Shown: in pieces, positions 1 to 5,209 of the stretch
Layout: every line of letters starts with the position of its first letter
Numbering within the stretch: the stretch's first letter is position 1
The notes under the pieces: model-generated
Database searches by the model: none
What the model was told of the DNA's origin: nothing
What the model saw: the letters and a program-made list of their open reading frames with translations, nothing else
Translations under genes and position numbers: made by a program
Source: CALRGE01 sp964365765
GTDB lineage: Bacteria; Patescibacteriota; Gracilibacteria; UBA1369; 2-02-FULL-48-14
Reading direction: 5' to 3'
Assembly (NCBI GenBank): GCA_964365765.1
Contig: CAYIRB010000064.1
Span: forward strand, 1-6,142
DNA: 6,142 nucleotides

Positions 1-59
1 TGACAGCGCTCGTAGAGTTCGCGGTCGGTCAAATCTGAAATTTGTGTGGCTTTACTCAT
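1..59 (-). CDS. 5' end of a divergent gene, product uncertain (partial)
   Basis: Read on the minus strand, an ATG at 59-57 opens a frame that stays open to the left edge and gives 19 codons, beginning MSKATQISDLTDRELYERC. The position, back to back with the permease and separated by only 50 bp, is what one expects of a divergent gene. The DLTDRELYERC stretch reminds me of the N-terminus of HNH-endonuclease-like proteins common in Patescibacteria genomes, but 19 residues are too few to rely on and no catalytic motif is in view. There is no Shine-Dalgarno ahead of the start, while a TATTAT hexamer (71-66 on this strand) lies so close that the message could be leaderless. That a gene starts here is likely; its function is not settled. 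Confidence 0.45.
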   Translation of the reverse strand, partial: MSKATQISDLTDRELYERC

Positions 60-109
60 TGCTACATAATAAACTAAAAAAGCTGAAATATTCCTGAATT
101 TTTTCTCTG
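60..109. promoter_or_regulatory. Putative divergent promoter region
   Basis: This 50-bp AT-rich gap separates two divergent starts, so it should hold both promoters. On the minus strand ATAATA at 66-71 reads TATTAT, five of six matches to the -10 consensus; a start site about 7 nt downstream would fall on or beside the ATG at 59. I see no good -35 at the right distance (89-94 reads GGAATA). On the plus strand the best candidate is an extended -10 at 84-92 (TG, one base, then AATATT), again without a clear -35. Neither start has an upstream Shine-Dalgarno. It is the only place in the window where a promoter for the plus-strand operon would be expected. Confidence 0.35.
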
Positions 110-1246
110 ATGGCCACATTTCAAAAGTCGCTCGGATTGTGGAAAACCACTGCGCTTGGCGTGGGAAGTTTGATCGGTGCCGGTATTTTTGTGCTTATAG
201 GACTTGTTTATAATGAAGTAGGGTCGGCTATGCCGATTTCTTACCTCTTGGCCGCTTTGTCGGCTTTCATGACCGCGTACGCTTGCGCCGGATTGGCAAA
301 GAAAAAAACGGTGGCCGGCGGTGAATATGGCTACGTCAAGTATTATCTTGGCACGACCGGAGGCGTGATTACCGGACTTTTGTTGATGATCGCCTCGGCC
401 GCGATATGCGCGGTTTACGGGTTTGCGATGACCGGCTTCATTCGCACTCTGACCGGATTTGAATTGCCACCCCTGTTTTTGGGAATGTTTTTCACGGTTG
501 TTTTTGTGGTTTTGAACGATGTCGGCGCGGCAAAGTCGGCAAATTTCGAGTTGGCGATGAGTTTTATTTTGGTCGCCGGAATGCTGTTTCTTTCGATAAT
601 CTTTTTGAAGAACGCGGAGATACCCTCGGTCGATTTCGATTTGGGAAAAATCGCCGGCGGGGCGGGACTCGTCTATCTGGCGTTTTACGGATTTCAGACT
701 ATTTTGGTCGCGACTTTGGAAATGAAAAACCCGAAAATTCTCGCGCCCAAAGCGATATATTTGAGTTTGGGAATCGTTACGGTGCTGTATCTTTTATTGG
801 CGGTAGCGGTGGCCGGAGTCGCGCGCGGAACTTTTGAAAACCCCGAGTTGGCGCTTGAAATTTTGGCCGGAAAATTTTTGGGCGGTAAGGCGGAGATTGT
901 GATCGCTTTTCTTGCTTTACTGGCGATTTTGACTTCAATGAACGGCGTGATTTTCGGCTTCGCGCGCAGGGTTTACGCCATGGCGGAGGATCACTATATC
1001 CCAAAAATCTTCACGAAAATCCATCCGCGTTTCCACACTCCCTACATGGCGACGAATTTGGCCGTCGTGCTGGTTTTTATCTTTTTGTATTTCGGCGATA
1101 TCGAATCCGGCGCGAAAATCGCTTCCTTTTCTTATATCGCATCGATGCTCGCGATACATTCCGCGGCGATAAAACAGGGTATGTCGAAAGCGATTAACGG
1201 CTTGGCCATGCTGATTAATTTGATTTTACTTTGGCAATTGCTATAG
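110..1246 (+). CDS. Short APC-family amino acid permease
   Basis: Predicted inner-membrane amino acid transporter of the APC superfamily (LeuT fold), probably driven by an ion gradient or exchange; the substrate cannot be read from sequence. The first segment carries the family's unwound-helix motif, GSLIGAGIF at residues 19-27. A GGEY signature follows at 70-73. The sixth segment ends in ATLEMKNP (201-208), matching the EEvkNP pattern typical after TM6. I count about eleven hydrophobic segments, roughly at 13-34, 41-62, 84-107, 121-139, 147-166, 184-203, 214-237, 259-285, 311-328, 336-353 and 358-377. At 378 residues it is clearly shorter than the usual 430-500 with twelve segments; the C-terminal end is trimmed and the usual RPFRVP-like linker is missing. 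The start at 110 puts the first helix at the normal distance from the N-terminus. First gene of the operon; the stop is 9 nt before the next start. With Ald at the other end, alanine or similar neutral amino acids are a guess. Confidence 0.88.
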   Translation: MATFQKSLGLWKTTALGVGSLIGAGIFVLIGLVYNEVGSAMPISYLLAALSAFMTAYACAGLAKKKTVAGGEYGYVKYYLGTTGGVITGLLLMIASAAICAVYGFAMTGFIRTLTGFELPPLFLGMFFTVVFVVLNDVGAAKSANFELAMSFILVAGMLFLSIIFLKNAEIPSVDFDLGKIAGGAGLVYLAFYGFQTILVATLEMKNPKILAPKAIYLSLGIVTVLYLLLAVAVAGVARGTFENPELALEILAGKFLGGKAEIVIAFLALLAILTSMNGVIFGFARRVYAMAEDHYIPKIFTKIHPRFHTPYMATNLAVVLVFIFLYFGDIESGAKIASFSYIASMLAIHSAAIKQGMSKAINGLAMLINLILLWQLL

Positions 1247-1255
1247 TGGACGCCT

Positions 1256-1597
1256 ATGTTGGTATCAAAAGAATTCACATTTGACGCGGCGCATTTTCTG
1301 ACGAAATATCATGGCAAATGCGAAAACCTCCACGGCCATACTTATAGATTGCGCGTCACCGTTGAGGGCGAAATCGGAGAGGAGGGAATGGTCGTCGATT
1401 TTCTTGAGCTGAAAAAAATCGTGAAAGAAAAAGTTCTGGATAAATTCGATCATCATAATTTGAATGATTTTTTTGAAAATCCCACGGCGGAATTGGTGGC
1501 GAAATTTATTTGGGACGAATTGAAATCCGCATTGAATTTGTACGAAGTCATACTTTGGGAAACCGAAAACAGTTTTGTAACTTACCGCGGCCGATGA
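1256..1597 (+). CDS. queD: COG0720 pterin synthase (QueD/PTPS family, CE-type active site)
   Basis: Zinc-dependent T-fold enzyme acting on dihydroneopterin triphosphate or dihydroneopterin. Zn ligands are H13 (in DAAH), H26 and H28 (in LHGH); the active-site cysteine is C22; D65-H66 and E102 match the proton relay and pterin-anchoring glutamate; PTAE (76-79) is also typical. At 113 residues it is normal for bacterial QueD (about 120). QueD makes 6-carboxytetrahydropterin for queuosine and archaeosine. Here the motif is CENLHGH, so a glutamate (E23) directly follows the cysteine. In the published COG0720 classification CExxHGH marks the PTPS-I/III subgroup, whose members can also form 6-hydroxymethyldihydropterin and replace FolB. 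The stop overlaps the folK start by 4 nt (ATGA), and FolK uses exactly that product, so I infer a folate role, possibly alongside a queuosine role. The symbol queD names the family; the function may be folate-directed. No strong Shine-Dalgarno precedes the ATG. Confidence 0.9.
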   Translation: MLVSKEFTFDAAHFLTKYHGKCENLHGHTYRLRVTVEGEIGEEGMVVDFLELKKIVKEKVLDKFDHHNLNDFFENPTAELVAKFIWDELKSALNLYEVILWETENSFVTYRGR

Positions 1598-2034
1598 CGA
1601 TTTTTCTGGGGCTCGGAAGTAATTTGGGCGACCGTGAAGCGAATCTTGTTAGCGCGAGGGATTTGCTGATGAAACACAACGTTTTGGTTTTGGGCCAGTC
1701 GAAAATTCGCGAGACCGAACCTTTGGACGGAAAAAATCAGCCGAAATATCTTAATCAAGTGATTGAGTGCTCCACCGAAACGACTCCCTTCGATCTTTTG
1801 CGAATTTGTAAAAGGGTGGAAAAAGAAATGGGCCGTCCGGTGGAAGTTCCCGTCGGGAACGTCGCTTTCGGAAAAAAGGAGAAAAAATGGGAATCGCGCA
1901 TAATCGACATAGACATTCTTCTCTACGGCAATGAAAAAATCAGCACGGCGACGCTGACGATTCCGCATTGCGGTGTAGCGGACAGACAATTCGTGATTGA
2001 CGGAATCAGGGATATTGACGCAAACGCCATATAG
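1594..2034 (+). CDS. folK: 2-amino-4-hydroxy-6-hydroxymethyldihydropteridine pyrophosphokinase (HPPK)
   Basis: Transfers pyrophosphate from ATP to 6-hydroxymethyl-7,8-dihydropterin, the step before dihydropteroate synthase in folate synthesis; cytosolic. The 146 residues open with FLGLGSNLGDR (4-14), the family's N-terminal signature. They continue with YLNQVIE (52-58) and MGR (79-81). Then comes W99-E-S-R102 followed by IIDIDILLYG (103-112), in which D105 and D107 are the Mg ligands. LTIPH (121-125) and RQFV (131-134) complete the C-terminal pattern. The reading frame is open upstream into the previous gene (an in-frame ATG at 1510), but homology begins exactly at the ATG at 1594, which overlaps the TGA of the pterin synthase gene as ATGA, so translational coupling is likely. 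Odd points: loop 3, between GR at 80-81 and W99, is about 11 residues longer than in E. coli HPPK, and the usual WGPR is WESR. The protein ends soon after RQFV and is slightly short for the family. Confidence 0.93.
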   Translation: MTIFLGLGSNLGDREANLVSARDLLMKHNVLVLGQSKIRETEPLDGKNQPKYLNQVIECSTETTPFDLLRICKRVEKEMGRPVEVPVGNVAFGKKEKKWESRIIDIDILLYGNEKISTATLTIPHCGVADRQFVIDGIRDIDANAI

Positions 2035-2048
2035 CCTAATATGGCGGC

Positions 2049-2801
2049 ATGACAACAAGACAAGCGGAGTTGAGATACGAGTTGCTCGACTACATTTATA
2101 AACGGGGAAAGGGTTCAAGCGGGCGCGCGCTTTCTTCGCTCGATTTGATTGAGGCGCTTTATTACGGGGAAGAAAACGGCAGGCAAATTTTCAAGCATGA
2201 TCCGAAGGTTCCGCAATGGGAGGAACGCGATTTTTTTGTACTTTCAAAAATTGAGGCTTTGCCCGCGCTTTACGCGGTTTTGAAAAAAAAGGGATTTAAT
2301 TTGGGTGACGGATTGCCGGATTTTCCGAGTCGAAAAATTCCCGGAGTCGAATTGACGAGCGAAAAACATGCTTATGGGATTTGTTACGCGGTCGGTTTGG
2401 CGGAGGCGATTAAAATGGACAAGCGGAACAGCCATGTTTTTTGTCTTGCCGCGGACTATGAACTGGATCACGGAAGGGCTTGGGAAGCCATAATGACCGC
2501 CGCGGAAAGGAGACTGGACAGATTGTGTTTGATTATTGACGAGAACGATCCGCGCGACGAGCCGATTCAAGAGAGATTCGAAGCTTTCGGATGGCGGGTC
2601 ATTAAGTTGGAAGATGCTCATGATCACGACGACATAGCATTTTCTTACTTGAAAGCGCGTATCACGCAAAGAAAGCCGACTTGCATTTGGGCACCGACGA
2701 TAAAGTCTAAAGGAGTACCTTTCGCGGAAAGAAAGCCCGAATACGACGACGCTGTGTTCTCCGAGTCGGAATTGAAGGAAATTCGTAATATTTTGCTATG
2801 A
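2049..2801 (+). CDS. Degenerate transketolase N-terminal (PP-domain) homologue, probable pseudoenzyme
   Basis: 250 residues covering the PP domain of a split transketolase. Family landmarks kept in order: LSSLDLIEALY (28-38), W57-E-E-R-D61, FFVLSK (62-67), PALYAVL (72-78), PGVE (98-101), AVGLA (114-118), WEAI (145-148), D164-E-N166, FEAFGW (177-182), and TIKSKGVPF (217-225). The catalytic set is largely gone when aligned by eye to E. coli TktA. The GHPG histidine aligns with a serine (S23-S24-G25-R26). SxGH is SKIE (H to E69). The GHPE loop is deleted before PGVE. TGxLGxG is SEKHAYG (104-110). GDG is A135-D136-Y137, keeping only the Asp. The late WHG histidine is Y232-D233-D234. D136 and N166, which align with Mg/diphosphate ligands, remain. 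The frame is intact and overlaps the Pyr-like partner by ATGA, which argues for selection rather than decay. I infer a pseudoenzyme, scaffold or changed chemistry. The start lies 14 nt after folK, without a Shine-Dalgarno. Confidence 0.82.
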   Translation: MTTRQAELRYELLDYIYKRGKGSSGRALSSLDLIEALYYGEENGRQIFKHDPKVPQWEERDFFVLSKIEALPALYAVLKKKGFNLGDGLPDFPSRKIPGVELTSEKHAYGICYAVGLAEAIKMDKRNSHVFCLAADYELDHGRAWEAIMTAAERRLDRLCLIIDENDPRDEPIQERFEAFGWRVIKLEDAHDHDDIAFSYLKARITQRKPTCIWAPTIKSKGVPFAERKPEYDDAVFSESELKEIRNILL

Positions 2802-3145
2802 TTTTGGACATAAACCTTTGTCGGCTCGCGAGAAAAATCAAAAACTTTGTGGTTTTGGATTTAAGTTTTTCAGGTTTCGTTTTTCCGGAATTCAAATTGA
2901 ATCACGACAAGCGTTATATTCGCTTGCCCGGCAGGGAAGGATTCGCGTTGGAATACGCCGGCGGGCTCGCCGGTTTGAGCAAAGTCGTTTTAATTTACGG
3001 TTTCTCGGGTACGAACTTAAATTTGCCCGATCAAACTTTAAACGTGAAAGTGATGAAAAAGAGCCCGAAAGCCGACTTATCCAATCTGGAAAAAGATATT
3101 TTGGAGTTCGGGCAGTCGGTTTTGTTGATTCCCGAACAAGATTAA
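2798..3145 (+). CDS. Miniature transketolase Pyr-domain homologue, lacks C-terminal domain
   Basis: 115 residues that line up with the Pyr domain of split transketolases. FVVLDLSFSG (17-26) sits where the family has vvLdaDLsgS. R39-Y40-I41 through GGLA (55-58) matches the RYFDVGIAEQ...AAGLA block residue for residue without gaps, and E47 falls on the glutamate that activates thiamine diphosphate. Next, VVLIYGF (63-69) fits the following strand. The tail, LEKDILEF (97-104) then VLLIPEQD (108-115), fits the last Pyr helix and the PxD end. A normal Pyr domain has about 170 residues and is followed by a domain of about 130. Here the stretch with the GEDGPTHQ-type substrate loop is missing and the C-terminal domain is absent; only 14 nt separate the stop from prs, so it is not hidden by a frameshift. 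It overlaps the PP-like gene by ATGA, suggesting a two-subunit complex. Function unknown. The family call rests on an alignment by eye, firm for 17-69 and weaker after that. Confidence 0.72.
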   Translation: MILDINLCRLARKIKNFVVLDLSFSGFVFPEFKLNHDKRYIRLPGREGFALEYAGGLAGLSKVVLIYGFSGTNLNLPDQTLNVKVMKKSPKADLSNLEKDILEFGQSVLLIPEQD

Positions 3146-3159
3146 AGTATTCTTGGGCC

Positions 3160-4104
3160 ATGAGCAGGTTTAAAAACCTAAAAATCTTCTCCGGAACTTC
3201 GCATCCCGCTTTGGCGGGGGCGGTAGCCAAGGAGCTGGGAGTGTCGCTTTCGGAAATGCAAATTTCCAGATTCGCTTGCAATGAAATTTACGCCAAACCC
3301 GCGGCCAGTATTCGAGGCGACGACGTGTATATCGTGCAGACGATGACCGATCGCGTGAATGAGGATTACATGGAGCTGTTTATTATGATTGACGCGATGA
3401 AGCGTTCTTTCGCAGGGAAGGTTCACGTGGTGATTCCCCACTTCGGTTATGCCAGGCAGGACAGGGTGGCGACTCCCAGGGAACCGATCAGCGCGAAAGT
3501 CATGGCGAATTTACTCGCGGCAGCCGGGGCCGATCATGTGATTACCGTGCATCTGCACAGCGACCAAATCCAGGGTTTTTTCCCCTTTCCGATGGACAAT
3601 TTGAATCCCAGAAAAACATTCGCGAAGTATATTGAAAAAAAGAAGTTGAAGAATCCCGTTATTGTTGCGCCGGACGCGGGAGCTGCCAAAGAAGTCGGGA
3701 GGTTCGCGAAAATGCTTGGCTACCCGATTGCGATTCTTACCAAAAACAGACCGAAGTTCAATGTGGCCGAAGTGAGCGCCGTTATAGGTGATATTGAGGG
3801 GAAAACCTGCATTTTGTACGACGACATGATAGACACTGCCGGAAGTGTTTGCGCCGCGCACAAGGCTTTGATTGATAACGGAGCAAATCATGATATTTAT
3901 TTGATTTCCACCCACGCGGTTTTTTCGGGTCCGGCCGTGGAAAGACTCGCCGATACGAAGTTTAAAGAAGTTATCGTGACGGATACCATACCGATACCCG
4001 GAAAAAAACATTTCTCAGGCCTGACGGTTTTATCCGTTGCGCCGATGCTCGCGAAAGTTATTGAAAATGTGCACGAAAATAAATCCGTTACCGAAGTTCT
4101 TTAA
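3160..4104 (+). CDS. prs: Ribose-phosphate pyrophosphokinase (PRPP synthetase, class I)
   Basis: Makes PRPP from ribose-5-phosphate and ATP, feeding purine, pyrimidine, histidine and NAD synthesis; cytosolic, usually hexameric. The 314 residues are full length. Motifs: IFSGTSHPAL (9-18); the ATP-binding loop PHFGYARQDR (93-102); QIQGFF (136-141) with PMDNL (144-148); PDAG (171-174); K195 and R197 of the flexible catalytic region; and the PRPP loop DDMIDTAGS (221-229). The frame is open for 114 codons upstream, across the preceding gene, but that extension is Arg/Phe-rich with no family similarity. Homology begins at the ATG at 3160, the best start even without a Shine-Dalgarno. Odd: the metal-site signature usually begins DLH, but here reads H131-L-H133, and the residue aligned with human PRPS1 D139 is P142, so two of the listed Mg-site acids are replaced. 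It lies between the transketolase-like pair and rpiB, as expected for ribose-5-P use. Confidence 0.95.
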   Translation: MSRFKNLKIFSGTSHPALAGAVAKELGVSLSEMQISRFACNEIYAKPAASIRGDDVYIVQTMTDRVNEDYMELFIMIDAMKRSFAGKVHVVIPHFGYARQDRVATPREPISAKVMANLLAAAGADHVITVHLHSDQIQGFFPFPMDNLNPRKTFAKYIEKKKLKNPVIVAPDAGAAKEVGRFAKMLGYPIAILTKNRPKFNVAEVSAVIGDIEGKTCILYDDMIDTAGSVCAAHKALIDNGANHDIYLISTHAVFSGPAVERLADTKFKEVIVTDTIPIPGKKHFSGLTVLSVAPMLAKVIENVHENKSVTEVL

Positions 4105-4114
4105 CCTTTACTCA

Positions 4115-4561
4115 ATGAAAGTTTATATAGGCAGTGATCACGCCGGATTCCATTTGAAAGAAACTCTTCAGGAATATCTGAAGACTTTGGGGCACGATGT
4201 TTTGGATTTGGGGGTTTTTACGGATGAAGTTAAGGCGGATTATCCGGATATGGCGCGCGAGGTCGGTGAAAAAGTTGTGGAAAATAAAGACTCTACGGGG
4301 ATTTTGGTTTGCGGAAGCGGAACGGGGATGTGCATGGCGGCCAACAAGGTTCGCGGTATAAGGGCGGCTTGCGCGCGTGACGTAACCACGGCTCGCTACG
4401 CTCGCCTCCACAACGACGCGAACATAGTCGCTTTGGGCGAAAGATTCACCGGAACGGAAGTCGCGAAAGAAATCGTCGACACCTTTCTTTCAACAAAATT
4501 TGAAGGCGGAAGACATGAAGGACGGGTCGCGAAAATTATACAAATGGAAGGTACCGTATGA
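4115..4561 (+). CDS. rpiB: Ribose-5-phosphate isomerase B
   Basis: Interconverts ribulose-5-phosphate and ribose-5-phosphate in the non-oxidative pentose phosphate pathway; cytosolic, normally a dimer. The 148 residues match the family's usual length. SDHAG (7-11) forms the N-terminal phosphate/substrate site. C66 in CGSGTGM (66-72) is the catalytic base. AANKVRGIRAA (75-85) follows, then H99-N-D-A-N in the LHNDAN motif, with H99 for ring opening. LGERFTG (107-113) and GGRHEGR (131-137), carrying phosphate-binding R133 and R137, complete it. C66, H99, R133 and R137 fall on the same numbers as in E. coli RpiB. An earlier in-frame ATG at 4037 lies inside prs and adds 26 unrelated residues, so 4115 is chosen. 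The start is 10 nt after prs with no Shine-Dalgarno, and the stop overlaps rpe as ATGA. The catalytic set is intact, in contrast to the transketolase-like pair. Confidence 0.96.
   Translation: MKVYIGSDHAGFHLKETLQEYLKTLGHDVLDLGVFTDEVKADYPDMAREVGEKVVENKDSTGILVCGSGTGMCMAANKVRGIRAACARDVTTARYARLHNDANIVALGERFTGTEVAKEIVDTFLSTKFEGGRHEGRVAKIIQMEGTV
4546..4551 (+). promoter_or_regulatory. Shine-Dalgarno of rpe
   Basis: GGAAGG ends 6 nt before the ATG of rpe and lies inside the last codons of rpiB. It is the only good Shine-Dalgarno-like sequence at a normal distance from any start in this window. It supports the start at 4558 and independent initiation on rpe in addition to coupling through the ATGA overlap. 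Confidence 0.6.
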
Positions 4562-5190
4562 AGAAAAAAATCCAAATCGCGCCCTCGATTCTTTCCGCGG
4601 ATTTCGGAAGGCTGAACGAGGACATTAAAACCGTTGAAGCCGATTGCGACCTTTTGCACGTGGATGTGATGGACGGGCATTTTGTACCAAACCTGACTTT
4701 CGGGGCTCCGGTTGTACGTTGTATTAAGACAAAATTGCCTTTAAGTTGCCATTTGATGATCAGAAATCCGGAGGATTTCCTTTCGGATTTTGTAAAAGCC
4801 GGTGCCGCGACAATCACTTTTCACGCGGAAGTGGTAAAAGACAAAAGTGCGTTAATAAAGAAAATTCATAGACTTGGAGTGCGTGCCGGAATTTCGGTCA
4901 ATCCGGAAACATCGGTTAGCGCGCTTACACGTGTGCTTGATGAAGTGGACGAAGTTTTGGTCATGAGCGTTCACCCGGGCTTCGGAGGCCAAAAATTCAT
5001 TGAAGGCGCGTTGGAAAAAATCGCTTGGCTTCGTAAGATGCGTCCGGATTTGGATATTGCGGTAGACGGCGGAATTGACGACATGACAGCAGCAAAAGTT
5101 GTACAAGCAGGCGCGAATATACTAGTATCGGGCTCGTATATATTTAATTCAAAAAACCGGAAGAAGGCCATTGCTAGCCTTCGATCTTAA
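4558..5190 (+). CDS. rpe: Ribulose-phosphate 3-epimerase
   Basis: Interconverts ribulose-5-phosphate and xylulose-5-phosphate, a metal-dependent TIM-barrel enzyme of the pentose phosphate pathway. The 210 residues are near the usual 215-230. APSILSADF (8-16) is the first strand. H34-V-D36 and MDGHFVPNLTFG (38-49) follow, then HLMI (65-68), SVHPGFGGQKFI (137-148) and VDGGI (169-173). H34, D36, H65 and D170 are the metal ligands, and D36 and D170 are also the acid/base pair; all are present. The phosphate end is GSYIF (about 192-196). The ATG at 4558 overlaps the rpiB stop by 4 nt and follows a GGAAGG. A hairpin-capable GAAGGC/GCCTTC pair lies in the last codons, but no T-run follows. With RpiB and Prs this forms a ribulose-5-P branch point to PRPP and to xylulose-5-P. 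Xylulose-5-P would normally be used by a working transketolase, which the neighbouring pair does not appear to be. Confidence 0.96.
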   Translation: MKKKIQIAPSILSADFGRLNEDIKTVEADCDLLHVDVMDGHFVPNLTFGAPVVRCIKTKLPLSCHLMIRNPEDFLSDFVKAGAATITFHAEVVKDKSALIKKIHRLGVRAGISVNPETSVSALTRVLDEVDEVLVMSVHPGFGGQKFIEGALEKIAWLRKMRPDLDIAVDGGIDDMTAAKVVQAGANILVSGSYIFNSKNRKKAIASLRS

Positions 5191-5209
5191 TACCCCTTAA
5201 CCCCTTTAT

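Noticed and set aside
1510..1593. In-frame N-terminal extension of folK from an ATG at 1510
   Set aside because: The 28 extra residues overlap the pterin synthase gene and have no HPPK similarity; the family signature begins immediately after the ATG at 1594.
2041..2052. Three-codon open frame (ATG GCG GCA TGA) overlapping the start at 2049
   Set aside because: No ribosome site and too short to tell from chance; noted only because its stop overlaps the next ATG.
1582..2118. Long antisense open frame opposite folK
   Set aside because: No family motifs; it is a shadow of the coding strand, as are the antisense frames at 3511-4011 and 5665-6084.
2049..3145. The transketolase pair as one full-length gene broken by a frameshift
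   Set aside because: The two genes meet in a clean ATGA overlap, the active-site losses are substitutions and a deletion within intact frame, and no C-terminal domain sequence exists in the 14 nt before prs.
2818..3159. 114-codon upstream extension of prs
   Set aside because: This frame overlaps the Pyr-like gene and gives an Arg/Phe-rich sequence with no PRPP synthetase features, while the frame starting at 2798 shows a clear Pyr-domain pattern.
4037..4114. Earlier in-frame start for rpiB
   Set aside because: It lies inside the end of prs; RpiB homology and E. coli residue numbering fit a start at 4115.
4391..4406. GCTCGCTACGCTCGCC, a mirror-symmetric motif
   Set aside because: It encodes the Ala-Arg-Tyr-Ala-Arg stretch preceding the catalytic LHND of RpiB and occurs once here, so codon choice explains it.
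5163..5182. GAAGGC...GCCTTC hairpin at the end of rpe as a terminator
   Set aside because: The 6-bp stem with an 8-nt loop lies within the coding sequence and no T-run follows; ald continues 19 nt after the rpe stop.
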